Shown piece by piece: positions 52,058 through 61,860 of a stretch of DNA of 64,000 nt. Position 1 is the first letter of the stretch. Every line of letters begins with the position of its first letter. Where the stretch lies: positions 62,001-126,000 of the forward strand of contig CAMBLO010000002.1 of assembly GCA_945868505.1 (NCBI GenBank), read 5' to 3'. This DNA comes from an uncultured Clostridia bacterium (GTDB lineage: Bacteria; Bacillota; Clostridia; Lachnospirales; Anaerotignaceae). Position numbers and translations under genes: made by a program. The notes under the pieces were generated by a model. The model was not told where the DNA came from. It saw only the letters and a program-made list of their open reading frames with translations, and made no database searches.

Positions 52058-53116
52058 TTATTTCTTTTTGAAAAAGCTCCCGACATCAAAGCCTCGTTTT
52101 TCCTGATGCTCCTCTTCGCCGCCTTCGGAAATGAATTCGATATAACGGCCTGTACCAATGGCAACACAGCTGACTGCATCCTCTGCCACCATGGCATGAA
52201 TGCCCGTTTTACTTTGGATCAGTTTATCCAAGCCATAGAGCAGGCTGCCGCCGCCGGTCATAACAATGCCCCGTTCATAGATATCTGCCGCCAATTCGGG
52301 AGGTGTGCGTTCCAAAACGCCATGTACCGCATCTGCAATGGCTTCCACGGATTCCTGCAGTGCTTCCAGCATTTCATCGGAAGTAACCGTGATATTCTTA
52401 GGCAAACCTGTGATGAGGTTTCTGCCCCGCACATCCAGCGTAACGGGAATGGTACGTTCAAAAGCCGTACCGATATTGATCTTCAGTTCCTCGGCAGTTC
52501 TTTCGCCGATCAAAACGTTGTGTTTCTTTCTCATATAACGAATAATGGCATCATCAAAGTTATCCCCTGCGATCTTCAGGGAATAGCTGACTACGGTGCC
52601 ACCCAAAGAAATGACTGCGATATCCGTGGTGCCGCCGCCGATATCCACCACCATACTGCCGCAGGCTCTGGAAATATCGATGCCGGAACCGATGGCTGCT
52701 GCAATGGGTTCTTCGATAATATGCACGCGTCTTGCCCCCGCCTGACGGGTCGCATCTTCTACTGCTCTTTTTTCTACTTCCGTAACACTGCTGGGTACGC
52801 AAACAGCAATGGTAGGCTTCACGAAGGAACGCTTGCCCATAGCCTTTTCGATAAAGTACTGCAGCATTTTTTCTGTCACATCATAATTGGAGATAACACC
52901 CTCTCGCAGAGGACGGATGGCAACGATATTGCCGGGTGTTCTGCCCAACATACGTCTTGCTTCTTCGCCCACAGCCAGAATGGTGTTGCTGTCCTTATCA
53001 ATGGCAACAACGGACGGTTCGCGGATCACAATGCCCTGCCCCTTGATATATACCAGAACAGTGGCAGTCCCCAGGTCGATGCCGATATTTTCGCCAAAAC
53101 TCATAAAATTAAACAT
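52058..53116 (-). CDS. mreB: Rod-shape determining protein MreB
   Basis: 352 aa from ATG 53116 (AAAGGAGCGGCGGT just upstream; a longer frame to 53146 has none). Actin-fold: GIDLGTATVLVYI phosphate 1, DIGGGTTDIAVISLGG phosphate 2 and GGGSLLYGLD adenosine motif. Membrane-bound filaments that guide elongation. Monocistronic here; mreC and mreD are not in the window, so this may be an MreB paralogue (Mbl-like). Confidence 0.93.
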   Translation of the reverse strand: MFNFMSFGENIGIDLGTATVLVYIKGQGIVIREPSVVAIDKDSNTILAVGEEARRMLGRTPGNIVAIRPLREGVISNYDVTEKMLQYFIEKAMGKRSFVKPTIAVCVPSSVTEVEKRAVEDATRQAGARRVHIIEEPIAAAIGSGIDISRACGSMVVDIGGGTTDIAVISLGGTVVSYSLKIAGDNFDDAIIRYMRKKHNVLIGERTAEELKINIGTAFERTIPVTLDVRGRNLITGLPKNITVTSDEMLEALQESVEAIADAVHGVLERTPPELAADIYERGIVMTGGGSLLYGLDKLIQSKTGIHAMVAEDAVSCVAIGTGRYIEFISEGGEEEHQEKRGFDVGSFFKKK

Positions 53117-53166
53117 ACCGCCGCTCCTTTGTTCTTTTTGAACCAAAAATTTTCCTGTGTCTTTTC

Positions 53167-53195
53167 AGTATACTTGAATCTACGTCCCTTGAAAA
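53167..53195 (-). promoter_or_regulatory. mreB promoter
   Basis: Minus strand: TTTTCA (53190-53195), 17-bp spacer, TATACT (53167-53172). Confidence 0.6.
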
Positions 53196-53210
53196 GCTGT
53201 TTCTGAAAAA

Positions 53211-53245
53211 ATTAAGAAAATTCTTCCTATTTTGAATAGGAAGAA
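53211..53245 (-). terminator. ctpA terminator
   Basis: 11-bp stem TTCTTCCTATT/AATAGGAAGAA (53221-53245) followed on the minus strand by TTTTC and a second T-run. Confidence 0.88.
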
Positions 53246-53264
53246 CCTCTTTCTGATATGTGAT

Positions 53265-54464
53265 TTATTCTCCGATCTGTTTTTTCAACACTTCCATGCC
53301 CTTCTGCAGCTGAGTATCTGCCCTTTCGGGAATATTCTTCAGGGCTGTATTCTGATATTCCGCCGGCAGTTCTACCACTTCATCGGGCTCGATCCCTATG
53401 CCATGGATGGATGTGCCGTTGGGTGTATAATATTTCTGAATGGTGATATTCAAGCCGGAACCATCGGGTAGGGTAAACAGCCGCTGCACCAAGCCCTTGC
53501 CAAAGGTCTGAGTCCCAATTAGGGTTCCTCTGCCCGTATCCTTCACTGCACCGGCAAAAATTTCCGATGCACTGGCGCTGTTGGCATTGACCAGCACTGC
53601 CAGAGGGATATCCAAATAGTTCCCATCGCATTTCAAATCGTTTCGCTTCTCATTTTTATCCAAGGTATAGACCATGGTGCCTTCCGGCAGCAGCTCTTCC
53701 CCGATTTCATAAACAGAATGCACCAGACCACCGGGATTATCTCTCAAATCCAGAATCAGCCCCTTCATGCCTGCCTTCTGCAGTTCATCCAAGGCTTCCT
53801 TGAACTGGGCATAGGTATTCTCCTTAAACCCACTGATGGAAATATAGCCAATATTTTCATCCATCATACGGCAGGAAACACTTTCCACCACCACCGTTGT
53901 CCGTTCCATGGTAAATTCTAAGGTCTCTCCCGTGCTTCTGCGGAGAACCCGGATGGTCACTTCTGTGCCTTCCTTGCCGCGGATTTTCGCCGCCACATCG
54001 GAAAGCAGCTTTCCCCGCATATCCTCGCCATCTACGCCAATGATCACATCGCCGGCTTTCATGCCGGCTGCCTCCGCAGGCTGCCCCACCATTACGCTGC
54101 TGACAACGACTTCCCCTTCTTGGGTGCTGTAGACCTCGATGCCGATGCCGTCAAAATTCCCGTTGGAATTATCCATATACTGTTTCAGATTTTCCTTCGT
54201 CAGGTAATATGTATATCTGTCCCCAACGCCTGCCATCATGCCCGCATAGATCATCTCTTCCACTTGTTTTTCATCCAGATCGTCCACATAATATTTATCC
54301 AGATAGCTTTGGATGATATCGATCTTTGCTTCCCGGCTCATGCCCACCTGAAAGGGCAGAATATGCCATGGAATGATGCGGCAGATGGGGTTCCATGCCA
54401 CACTGACCACAAGAACCAGCGCCAGTGCTGCCCCAAAGCCTTTCCAAAAATCCTTTCGTTTCAC
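53265..54464 (-). CDS. Carboxyl-terminal processing protease (S41)
   Basis: 399 aa from GTG 54464, eight bases after GAGG; an ATG two codons upstream is too close to that site. N-terminal membrane anchor (about 10-32), PDZ domain (about 100-180), and the S41 protease domain with the catalytic Ser in NANSASASEIFAGA and Lys in GTQTFGKGLVQ. Ctp proteases trim C-termini of exported and cell-wall proteins. Downstream of ftsEX. Confidence 0.93.
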   Translation of the reverse strand: MKRKDFWKGFGAALALVLVVSVAWNPICRIIPWHILPFQVGMSREAKIDIIQSYLDKYYVDDLDEKQVEEMIYAGMMAGVGDRYTYYLTKENLKQYMDNSNGNFDGIGIEVYSTQEGEVVVSSVMVGQPAEAAGMKAGDVIIGVDGEDMRGKLLSDVAAKIRGKEGTEVTIRVLRRSTGETLEFTMERTTVVVESVSCRMMDENIGYISISGFKENTYAQFKEALDELQKAGMKGLILDLRDNPGGLVHSVYEIGEELLPEGTMVYTLDKNEKRNDLKCDGNYLDIPLAVLVNANSASASEIFAGAVKDTGRGTLIGTQTFGKGLVQRLFTLPDGSGLNITIQKYYTPNGTSIHGIGIEPDEVVELPAEYQNTALKNIPERADTQLQKGMEVLKKQIGE

Positions 54465-54529
54465 ATTCATCGCCTCATTTTTCTCAGACTTTCTCTTTAT
54501 CCTATGTTTTTCCGAAAAAAATTATCCTA

Positions 54530-54579
54530 TAGAAAAGGGGGAAGCATTGCAAGGTATTCTCCCAATGTTCCCCCTTTGA
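54530..54579 (-). terminator. ftsX terminator
   Basis: Long stem: CAAAGGGGGA-CATTG pairs with CAATG-TCCCCCTTTG (54534-54578), followed on the minus strand by TTTTC. A second small stem CTTTCGGC/GCTGAAAG lies between it and ftsX. Confidence 0.78.
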
Positions 54580-54633
54580 CTTTCAGCGGCACTGCCGAAA
54601 GGGATATTTGATTTTTTCCGTTTTCTTTCTATT

Positions 54634-55533
54634 TTATACGCGCAGATGCTTACGAATGGAAGTCACACTGCCGATGACCCCCAGACCGATACCAAAAACG
54701 ATACCAAAGGGAATCAGGAAACCAAATACATCCCCCGTCAAGCGGAACTGGATGAATTTGATGACGGGCAAATATTGGAAAATCGCACTTGTCACCTTCG
54801 CATAGACAGGGAACCCGATAATCAGCGGAACCATGGCTCCCACCAGGCCAATGATGATACCCTCAATGATAAAGGGCCAGCGGATGAACCAGTCGGTAGC
54901 ACCCACATATTTCATAATGTTGATTTCCACTCTTCTGTTTACCACGGAAATACGAATGGTATTCATGATAATCATAACAGAAATGGCACCCAGAAGCAGC
55001 ATAACGATCACACTGGCTACGCTAAAGATACGGCTTGCCTTCATCAGCAGTTCTGTTTCTGTCTGCCCATGGCGCACGTTTTCAATGCCGTCTACATTTT
55101 CCAGAGCAGTCAAAACACCATTCTGGTTTTCAATGCTGTCCAGAGAAATCTGGAAGGAATGGGACAGGGGATTGTTTTCATTATCCAAGCCCACAAAGAT
55201 ATCCTCATCGGCACCCCAATCCTGCTTCAGTTCATCCAAAGCATCGGTGGGAGAGATATATTCCACGCTTTGCACATGGTCGATCTTGCCGATTTCTTTT
55301 TTCATATTTTCGATCTGTTCCCCTGTCAACTCCCCTTTCAGGAAAACAGAGATACCGATGGAATCCTCCATCTGATCCAACATATATTGCAGGTTGCTTC
55401 CTACGCAGTAGGAAAAAGACAAAATGGAGATACAGGCAGCAACGGCAACCATAGAAGCCATCGTCATCAGCAGGTTCTTTTTCAGCCCGCTCAAGCCTTC
55501 TCTCACAAAATATTTGATCGTACTAGGCCTCAT
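54634..55533 (-). CDS. ftsX: Cell division protein FtsX
   Basis: 299 aa from ATG 55533, which overlaps the 3' end of ftsE; AAAGGTGG lies upstream. Four membrane segments with a large extracytoplasmic loop (about 45-165) between the first two and a FtsX C-terminal domain. With FtsE it controls cell-wall hydrolases at division or elongation. Confidence 0.95.
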   Translation of the reverse strand: MRPSTIKYFVREGLSGLKKNLLMTMASMVAVAACISILSFSYCVGSNLQYMLDQMEDSIGISVFLKGELTGEQIENMKKEIGKIDHVQSVEYISPTDALDELKQDWGADEDIFVGLDNENNPLSHSFQISLDSIENQNGVLTALENVDGIENVRHGQTETELLMKASRIFSVASVIVMLLLGAISVMIIMNTIRISVVNRRVEINIMKYVGATDWFIRWPFIIEGIIIGLVGAMVPLIIGFPVYAKVTSAIFQYLPVIKFIQFRLTGDVFGFLIPFGIVFGIGLGVIGSVTSIRKHLRV

Positions 55534-56209
55534 CGCTATAACCACCTTTTTCAATATCTCTTACAATGTGTCCATGCTGCAGGGTAACGACACGCTTCTG
55601 CATAGCGTCTACGATATCTCTTGCGTGGGTCGCCATAACAATGGTGGTACCACGTTTGTTGATATCGTCCAAAAGCTGCATGATACCGTCTGCCGTTTCA
55701 GGGTCCAGATTCCCTGTAGGCTCGTCGCAGATAAGGATGGGGGGATTGTTTACAATGGCTCTGGCCAAAGCAGTTCTCTGCTGTTCCCCGCCGGAAAGCT
55801 GGTTGGGATAGCTTCTGCCTTTTTTGCCAAGACCCACCAGTGCCAGTACCGCAGGCACGTTTCTGCGGATGATACGGCTGGGGGCTTCGATGACACGCAT
55901 GGCAAAGGCCACGTTTTCGTATACGGTCTTATTGGGCAGCAGACGGAAATCTTGGAATACCACGCCCAGATTACGGCGCAGATAAGGGATCTGCTTTCTG
56001 CTCAATTCATTTGTTTTCACTCTGTTGATAATGATATCCCCTTCGGTAGGATCCAGCTCCTTCAAAAGGAGCTTCATCAGCGTGGATTTACCGGAACCAC
56101 TGGAACCAACGATGAATACAAATTCACCCTTGTTGATATGCAGGTTGATATTTTCCACACCGGTGGAACCATTGGGATATACTTTTGTTACGTTATTCAT
56201 GTGAATCAT
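55523..56209 (-). CDS. ftsE: Cell division ATP-binding protein FtsE
   Basis: 228 aa ABC ATPase: Walker A GSSGSGKST, signature LSGGEQQR, Walker B LICDEPTG and switch His (ATHARD). Cytoplasmic partner of FtsX. First gene of ftsE-ftsX. Confidence 0.97.
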   Translation of the reverse strand: MIHMNNVTKVYPNGSTGVENINLHINKGEFVFIVGSSGSGKSTLMKLLLKELDPTEGDIIINRVKTNELSRKQIPYLRRNLGVVFQDFRLLPNKTVYENVAFAMRVIEAPSRIIRRNVPAVLALVGLGKKGRSYPNQLSGGEQQRTALARAIVNNPPILICDEPTGNLDPETADGIMQLLDDINKRGTTIVMATHARDIVDAMQKRVVTLQHGHIVRDIEKGGYSDEA

Positions 56210-56417
56210 AACGTATCTCCCTCTTTCTGAAAATTTTCAATATCTATCATGATTTGACGAATTTCTTCTCTTTTCGCATCTCAATCCGAAGCGGAAACCC
56301 TCGAAAAACTTCGTTTTCCTCGTTCGCGTTGCTCCTTCAGGTCAAAAAAACAAGCCCTTTCGTCTGCAAACAGCCGAATGGCTTTCTTTTTTGCCTTGTC
56401 TCCGCTTCTTCGCGGAT

Positions 56418-56446
56418 ATTATACCATAAACAAAAAATCCTAACAA
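56418..56446 (-). promoter_or_regulatory. ftsEX promoter
   Basis: Minus strand: TTGTTA (56441-56446), 17-bp spacer, perfect TATAAT (56418-56423) preceded by TGG. The 205-nt leader contains CCGCGAAGAAGCGG and an AAGCC/GGGCTT stem followed by seven T (about 56350-56385), a possible attenuator. Nothing else in 56210-56580 except the terminator of the regulator gene below. Confidence 0.8.
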
Positions 56447-56511
56447 GGGGCATAACCGTCGGAAACCCTCGATTTTTATTAAAAACACCTTAATTTTGCA
56501 GATTTTCCATG

Positions 56512-56537
56512 AAAAAAGAGCGAGAATGTACTCGCCC
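56512..56537 (-). terminator. Terminator of the CdaR-type regulator gene... upstream side of ftsE gap
   Basis: Stem GGGCGAG/CTCGCTC (56518-56537, G-U closure) followed on the minus strand by TTTTTTC. It ends transcripts of the regulator gene at 56581. Confidence 0.82.
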
Positions 56538-56580
56538 TTTCCCTTCTAAATATGAAATTTTGACTCTGCCGAAGGCTGCA

Positions 56581-57672
56581 TCAATATGCCATTTTATCCA
56601 TATAGATCATATATTTGCTTACCATCAGTGTAATCTTGAAGATGATGGCATCATCGAAGTTCCGCAAATCCAGACCTGTCATTTTCTGCAGCTTATCCAG
56701 TCTGTAAACCAGTGTATTTCTATGGATATAGAGCTGACGGCTGGTTTCAGAAACGTTCAGGTTATTTTCAAAGAATTTATTGACTGTTGCCAAGGTTTCA
56801 TCATCGAAATCATCCATTGTCAGTCCGTGGAGCACTTCCTTGATGAACATACGGCACAGAGGCAGAGGCAGCTGATAAATCAGACGACCGATGCCCAGCT
56901 TTTCGTAATTTACGATAAATTTATCTGTTTCAAAAATCTTGCCGACCTCCAGAGCCATCTTCGCTTCCTTATAGGAACGGGAAACATCCTTCAGGTCGCT
57001 GACGATGGTACCGCTGGAAATATAAACATGGCTGTTGGTTTCCGCATTCAGCGTTTCTTCAATGGTCTTTGCAATACGGTCGATTTCTTCTGCTGTTTCT
57101 TTTTCCCGCAGTTCTTTCACCAGAATGATGCTGTGTTCATCCACCGCAGTGACAAAATCCTTTGTTTTGGCAGGGAAAATGCTCCGCACAATCTCTACCA
57201 CATTCATTTCCTTATCAATATGGGTTTCGATCAGATAAACGATGCGATGTACGTTATTTTCGATGTGCAGTTTTTTCGCACGGCTATAAATATCCACCAG
57301 CAGCAGGTTATCCAGCAGCAGGTTTTTGATGAAGTTATCTTTATCGTATCTTTCCTTATATGCCACCAGCAGGCTCTGAATCTGGAATGCGGCGATTTTA
57401 CCAATCTGATAGCCGGCTTCATCCTCGCCTTTCACCTGGATGACATATTCGGGCACACCATTATCGTAAATCTTAAAATACTGATAGCCCAAGATTAGCT
57501 GGCTTTCCGCAGGGGAACTGATGAAGTTTTCCACAGCGTCGATCTGACGACCGATCATATTTTCTTCCGTTGTGGCAATTACCTTGCCCTCTTTTTCCAC
57601 TACGCTCAATTCCTTGCGTGTGATGTTTTTCAATCCATCAATAGTGCTCTGCAAAATCTGATTTGAAATCAT
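56581..57672 (-). CDS. CdaR/PucR-family transcriptional regulator
   Basis: 363 aa from ATG 57672 (GAGGTGAGGG upstream). N-terminal sugar-diacid-recognition-like domain with a conserved TEENMIGRQID segment (about 1-140), a central GGDEF-like CdaR region, and a C-terminal helix-turn-helix (NVSETSRQLYIHRNTLVYRLDKL). CdaR of E. coli senses glycerate/diacids; targets here are unknown. It is transcribed alone. The gap 57673-57964 is AT-rich; it holds a TTTCCATAAAAA/TTTTTATGGAAA pair near 57866-57898. Confidence 0.85.
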   Translation of the reverse strand: MISNQILQSTIDGLKNITRKELSVVEKEGKVIATTEENMIGRQIDAVENFISSPAESQLILGYQYFKIYDNGVPEYVIQVKGEDEAGYQIGKIAAFQIQSLLVAYKERYDKDNFIKNLLLDNLLLVDIYSRAKKLHIENNVHRIVYLIETHIDKEMNVVEIVRSIFPAKTKDFVTAVDEHSIILVKELREKETAEEIDRIAKTIEETLNAETNSHVYISSGTIVSDLKDVSRSYKEAKMALEVGKIFETDKFIVNYEKLGIGRLIYQLPLPLCRMFIKEVLHGLTMDDFDDETLATVNKFFENNLNVSETSRQLYIHRNTLVYRLDKLQKMTGLDLRNFDDAIIFKITLMVSKYMIYMDKMAY

Positions 57673-57964
57673 CGCCCTCACCTCAATACTTTTTTCTGAT
57701 TCTTTTCCCGACACTTTTTTATTTTCAAAGAATACTGTATAAAATGCCTAAAAACCTCTTTCTGACGAGGTATCAAATTCACCTAAACTCATTTTATAAC
57801 AAAATGCCAAAAAAAGAAAGAGGAAATCGAAAAAAAACAGTCAAAATCTCTTTGAGTTTGATTTTTCCATAAAAACCAAACCCTTTTTTTATGGAAACTG
57901 ACTCTTGATTTCCTCTGATTGGGATAAAAAAAGTATATTTCCAAACCAAATCAGGCATCATTTT

Positions 57965-58819
57965 TTACTTTTCCGGAAATCCCTTACCCAAAACTTCTCG
58001 TACATCTGTCAAAAGGAAAAAGGCGTTTCGGTCGATATTCATAATAATGCTTTTGACGGAGTGGACTTCCTTTTGAGAAAAAACACAAAAGAGTACTTCC
58101 CGTTCCTGATCGGTGTACTTTCCCGTTGCCGGAAATGCCGTCACCCCTCTGCACAATTCTGACAAAAGTGCCGCCGCGATTTCATCATTTTTATCGGAAA
58201 TGATCCATGCCGCTTTGGCATAATTCATCCCTTCGATCACCAGACCGATGAACTGATCGGTGACATAGACCGCCAAAATCGCATAGAGCCCCATTTCCAC
58301 CCCGAAAAGGGCGATGCCTGCCAAAATAACAGCCGCATCCAATATGAAAATAAATTTGGGAATAGAAACAGAGCGGAATTTTGTATGCAGCAATGTAGCC
58401 GCCAGATCCACGCCACCCGTTGTGGCATCCACCGAAAGCACCAGCCCCAAGCCGACCCCCAGAAAGACCCCGCCGAATACTGCCGCCAGCAGCGGGTCTT
58501 TGCTATACAAAGGGAACAATTCCTCCACATAAAGCATCAGTGAAAACAAGGATGCCGTCAAAACACTGCGCACCATAAATTCCTTTCCCTTTCGCTTCCA
58601 TGCCAATAAAAAAAGAGGGGCGTTCAGCACGATGTTCACGAACCAAAGGGGTATATGCAGCCCGAACCTTGCCTGTGTCCATGCATCCAGCATGATGCCG
58701 ATGCCTGTGATGCCGCCGGCAACCAGATCCGCATGTTCGAAAAACCCCTCTGCGCCAATGGCCATCAAGGCCGTACCGGCGATCAGATAGAACCAATCCC
58801 TCTTTTTTAATATTTTCAT
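57965..58819 (-). CDS. YitT-family membrane protein (DUF161 + DUF2179)
   Basis: 284 aa. Five to six membrane segments (about 10-195, DUF161) and a C-terminal cytoplasmic DUF2179 domain (about 205-284, ending GKGFPEK). The family is widespread in Firmicutes and has no proven transport role. Last gene of the polysaccharide-gene run, 41 bp after tagA, perhaps by position only. Confidence 0.88.
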   Translation of the reverse strand: MKILKKRDWFYLIAGTALMAIGAEGFFEHADLVAGGITGIGIMLDAWTQARFGLHIPLWFVNIVLNAPLFLLAWKRKGKEFMVRSVLTASLFSLMLYVEELFPLYSKDPLLAAVFGGVFLGVGLGLVLSVDATTGGVDLAATLLHTKFRSVSIPKFIFILDAAVILAGIALFGVEMGLYAILAVYVTDQFIGLVIEGMNYAKAAWIISDKNDEIAAALLSELCRGVTAFPATGKYTDQEREVLFCVFSQKEVHSVKSIIMNIDRNAFFLLTDVREVLGKGFPEK

Positions 58820-58860
58820 ATCCTCACGTCCCTTTCAGGACGCTTTTGCTCCAAAGTCCA

Positions 58861-59589
58861 TCAACGTCCCTTTGTTTTCAGGACTGTCAGCGCAAATTTT
58901 GGCAAACGCATCATACGTCTCCATCTTGTAGGCTGTGTGATAAGGCGATGGAACCATTCCAGACCCAGTCTCTGGAAAATCTTCGGTGCCCGCTTCACAT
59001 TGCCCGCCATAACGTCGAAGCTGCCGCCAACGCCAATGGCTACCTTCGCCCCAACCAGACGAATATTATCATAAATCCATTTTTCCTGCTTGGGGGCGCC
59101 CAATCCTACTAACAGTATGGACGGGGATTTTGTTTTTATGTCTTGGATGATCTTCTTTTCTTCTTTTTCATCGAAGTAGCCGTTGTGTACGCCGACCACC
59201 TTCAGACCGGGGTATTTTTTCATCATCATCCTTGCGGCTGCAGATGCCACGCCGGGGGCACCGCCGAAGAAATAGAAGGTTTCCCCTGTTGCCGCCAGCT
59301 CTGCCATCAGGTTCTGGGTCAGGTCGTAACCTGCCACCCTCTCCTTCAGGCGGATCTCGCTGTATCTGGATGCCCAGACCACACCGATGCCGTCAGGGAT
59401 CACCATATCTGCCTCATGCAGGATGTTCATTAAATCTTTATCCTTCTGGGCTTCCATCACGATTTCGGGATTTGGTGTGCAGATGAAATGCTGTCCTTCT
59501 TCCGCAAGCATCTTTTTCGCCTTTGCCACAGCCTGTTCCATTGTAACTGCATCAAAAGGTACCCCTAATACATGTGTTTTTTTGCTCAT
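58861..59589 (-). CDS. WecG/TagA/CpsF-family glycosyltransferase
   Basis: 242 aa from ATG 59589 (AAGGGG 8 bp upstream; a GTG three codons earlier overlaps this site). GT26 family: HFICTPNPEIVMEAQKD, MVIPDGIGVVWASR and the GLGAPKQEKWI motif. In Bacillus TagA adds ManNAc to the lipid-linked GlcNAc of teichoic acids. Directly follows the CsaB fusion gene, so likely builds the same wall glycopolymer. Confidence 0.92.
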   Translation of the reverse strand: MSKKTHVLGVPFDAVTMEQAVAKAKKMLAEEGQHFICTPNPEIVMEAQKDKDLMNILHEADMVIPDGIGVVWASRYSEIRLKERVAGYDLTQNLMAELAATGETFYFFGGAPGVASAAARMMMKKYPGLKVVGVHNGYFDEKEEKKIIQDIKTKSPSILLVGLGAPKQEKWIYDNIRLVGAKVAIGVGGSFDVMAGNVKRAPKIFQRLGLEWFHRLITQPTRWRRMMRLPKFALTVLKTKGR

Positions 59590-59601
59590 ACCAAACACCC
59601 C

Positions 59602-61845
59602 TTATTTCTTTCTGCGTTCCAACAGTTTCGCCAGATATTTTTCGTTTCTGTGAGCCATCTTTTCCAGTTCAATTTCCTTCTGTTCCAGCTTCGCCACATA
59701 GACGTCCTTATGGTTGATGACATCATCCACCAATGCCAGCGTCTCTTCCTTGTCAAATTCCTTCAGCTTGCCGCCGCTGGGCATATCCAGTTTTTCCAGA
59801 TAATATTCGATCTTGGGATCGTAAATAAAGCCGATGAGAGGCACCCGCTGTCTTGCGGCGAAGATCAGGGTATGCAGACGCATACTCAGAATGAAATCTG
59901 CTTGGGAAATGATGCCCATCACTTCATAGGGAGAATAATTTCCCTTTAAAATATAAGCGTTCTGCTTCATTTTCTTTCGTACTTTTTCGCTAACTGTGAT
60001 ATCATTGGGCATCTGCATCCCCAAGAACACAATGTTTCTGTCATATTTTTCCACGATGATATCGCACATTTCCGCGAATCTGCCGATAAATTTATCCATA
60101 TCCTTCCAGTTGCGGACGGAAACCACTACCATAGGCTTGTCCATAGGCACGCCTTCTGCTTTCAGGATATCCTGCGCCTGTTCCGCACTAATGCCATCCA
60201 TGGTAAATACAGGGTCGGCTGTAACGAAGCATTTCTTGGGGTTTACGCCCATAGAAAGCAATTCTTCATAGGAATTTTCTTCTCGCAATGTAATCAGATC
60301 AGCTTTATTGACCACTTGCTTCACCAGCCTGCGGTTGCGTTCTCCACTGACAGGACCGATGCCGTTGGCATAGAGCATAACTTTTTTCCGCATCATCTTC
60401 GCCGTAGCTGTGATGGAAAGATAATACATCAGGGAACGGGTGGAGGTGCTGTCCTGCAAAAGGGAGCCGCCGCCGGAAAGAAGCACATCACAGTTTTTGA
60501 TGGCACGAAGCACATCCCTCACACCGAAGCGATACACGGCTTCGATGCCGTATTTTTCCTTAGTTTCCTGAGGTTTGTTGGACAGGACGGTGATATGGTA
60601 ATTATCGCCCATTTCCTGAATGTTCTTGTGCATGGAAAGCATGATGGCTTCGTCACCGGTGTTATTAAAACCGTAATATCCGCTCATCACAACGTTATAC
60701 TGGGGCACATGGTTCTCCTTCCATGCCGCATCGTAGGCTTTCACGCAGTCCCCAGCCATTTTTGTTACAGAATAATATTCGAAGATAACCTTTCTGCCAT
60801 AAGCACCCATTTTCTGACGTTCCTCGTCGGTCAGGTCGTTGAAGGCATGAACCACATCTTTGTAAAGCAATGCTTCACTGGAAAGCTCGCAGCCACGACA
60901 GCAGAAGTTATTTTCCTGAGCCAGTTCCAGCTTATCCTCTGCAAACAAACCGATATAACCTTCGTTCCCCGCTACAATAACGGGTTTTTCCGCCGCCATG
61001 GCTTCCAGTGCTGCACGGCTGACGCCAACGAATACATCGCCCACAGCCACCAGTTCATTGATATCTGTTCTGCCGCCGGTCATGGTGATACATTCCCTGC
61101 CGATGGCAGCATTGGCTTCCTTGGTTTTTTCCAGCAGTTCATCATATACATCACCGCCGCCGACAATCAGCATTCTCAGCCCGGGGATGGCTTTCGCCAG
61201 CTTGGGCCCCAAAGCGATCAGCTGTCTTGCCACCAATGCACGGCTTTCATCCATACGGCTGACATAAACCAGTGTAGGTTCTTCTTCCTTCAGGTCAAAT
61301 TCTGCGCGGATTCTGCTCTGGTCTGTATTGGGAGAAAATTTTTCTGTATCGATGCCGTTGATGGTTACAAAAATATCTTCGTAACGCACACGGTAATTTT
61401 CCATCAGATAATCGCGGATATCATCACTGACGGCAACCACCTTCTGCCCCCAGTTGGAAAGGTATTTCAGACCCATGCCTGTATAGAATACCCAATGGGC
61501 AGAGGTCACAAAGGTAAAGGCATTTTTCATACGGACCTTCAGCAGACCGCAGACAAAGCTGGGGATACGGGCATGGGAATGGACAATATCCACCTTTTCC
61601 TTCTTGATGATCTTTTTCAGCATGAAATAGGAGCGAGCCATTTTCAGCACGTTTCTCTGGTTCAGAGGCACCTGATAATGGCGGATGCCCGCTTCTGCCA
61701 GTTCCTTTTCATATACGCCGCCGTTGGAAGCAACAACGATATCATAGCCCTGTTTTTTCAGTTCCTTGGAAAGCTCTACCACGTGGGTCTCCGCCCCGCC
61801 GATCTCCAACCCCATCAGAGCCATTAAAATTTTATACTTTTTCAT
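59602..61845 (-). CDS. Fusion of GT4 glycosyltransferase and CsaB-type polysaccharide pyruvyl transferase
   Basis: 747 aa. Residues 1 to about 375 form a GT4 (GT-B) glycosyltransferase: LEIGGAETHVVEL, the donor-site VSRAALEAMAAEKPVI. From about 385 the CsaB-type pyruvyl transferase begins: YYGFNNTGDEAIM, LSGGGSLLQD, RLHTLIFAARQRVPLIGF, with the conserved C-terminal FDKEETL. CsaB pyruvylates secondary cell wall polymers and so creates the ligand for SLH-domain S-layer proteins. Two enzymes for one polymer are here on one chain. ATG at 61845 follows AGGGGGAC. Confidence 0.9.
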   Translation of the reverse strand: MKKYKILMALMGLEIGGAETHVVELSKELKKQGYDIVVASNGGVYEKELAEAGIRHYQVPLNQRNVLKMARSYFMLKKIIKKEKVDIVHSHARIPSFVCGLLKVRMKNAFTFVTSAHWVFYTGMGLKYLSNWGQKVVAVSDDIRDYLMENYRVRYEDIFVTINGIDTEKFSPNTDQSRIRAEFDLKEEEPTLVYVSRMDESRALVARQLIALGPKLAKAIPGLRMLIVGGGDVYDELLEKTKEANAAIGRECITMTGGRTDINELVAVGDVFVGVSRAALEAMAAEKPVIVAGNEGYIGLFAEDKLELAQENNFCCRGCELSSEALLYKDVVHAFNDLTDEERQKMGAYGRKVIFEYYSVTKMAGDCVKAYDAAWKENHVPQYNVVMSGYYGFNNTGDEAIMLSMHKNIQEMGDNYHITVLSNKPQETKEKYGIEAVYRFGVRDVLRAIKNCDVLLSGGGSLLQDSTSTRSLMYYLSITATAKMMRKKVMLYANGIGPVSGERNRRLVKQVVNKADLITLREENSYEELLSMGVNPKKCFVTADPVFTMDGISAEQAQDILKAEGVPMDKPMVVVSVRNWKDMDKFIGRFAEMCDIIVEKYDRNIVFLGMQMPNDITVSEKVRKKMKQNAYILKGNYSPYEVMGIISQADFILSMRLHTLIFAARQRVPLIGFIYDPKIEYYLEKLDMPSGGKLKEFDKEETLALVDDVINHKDVYVAKLEQKEIELEKMAHRNEKYLAKLLERRKK

Positions 61846-61860
61846 AAGCTGTCCCCCTGT

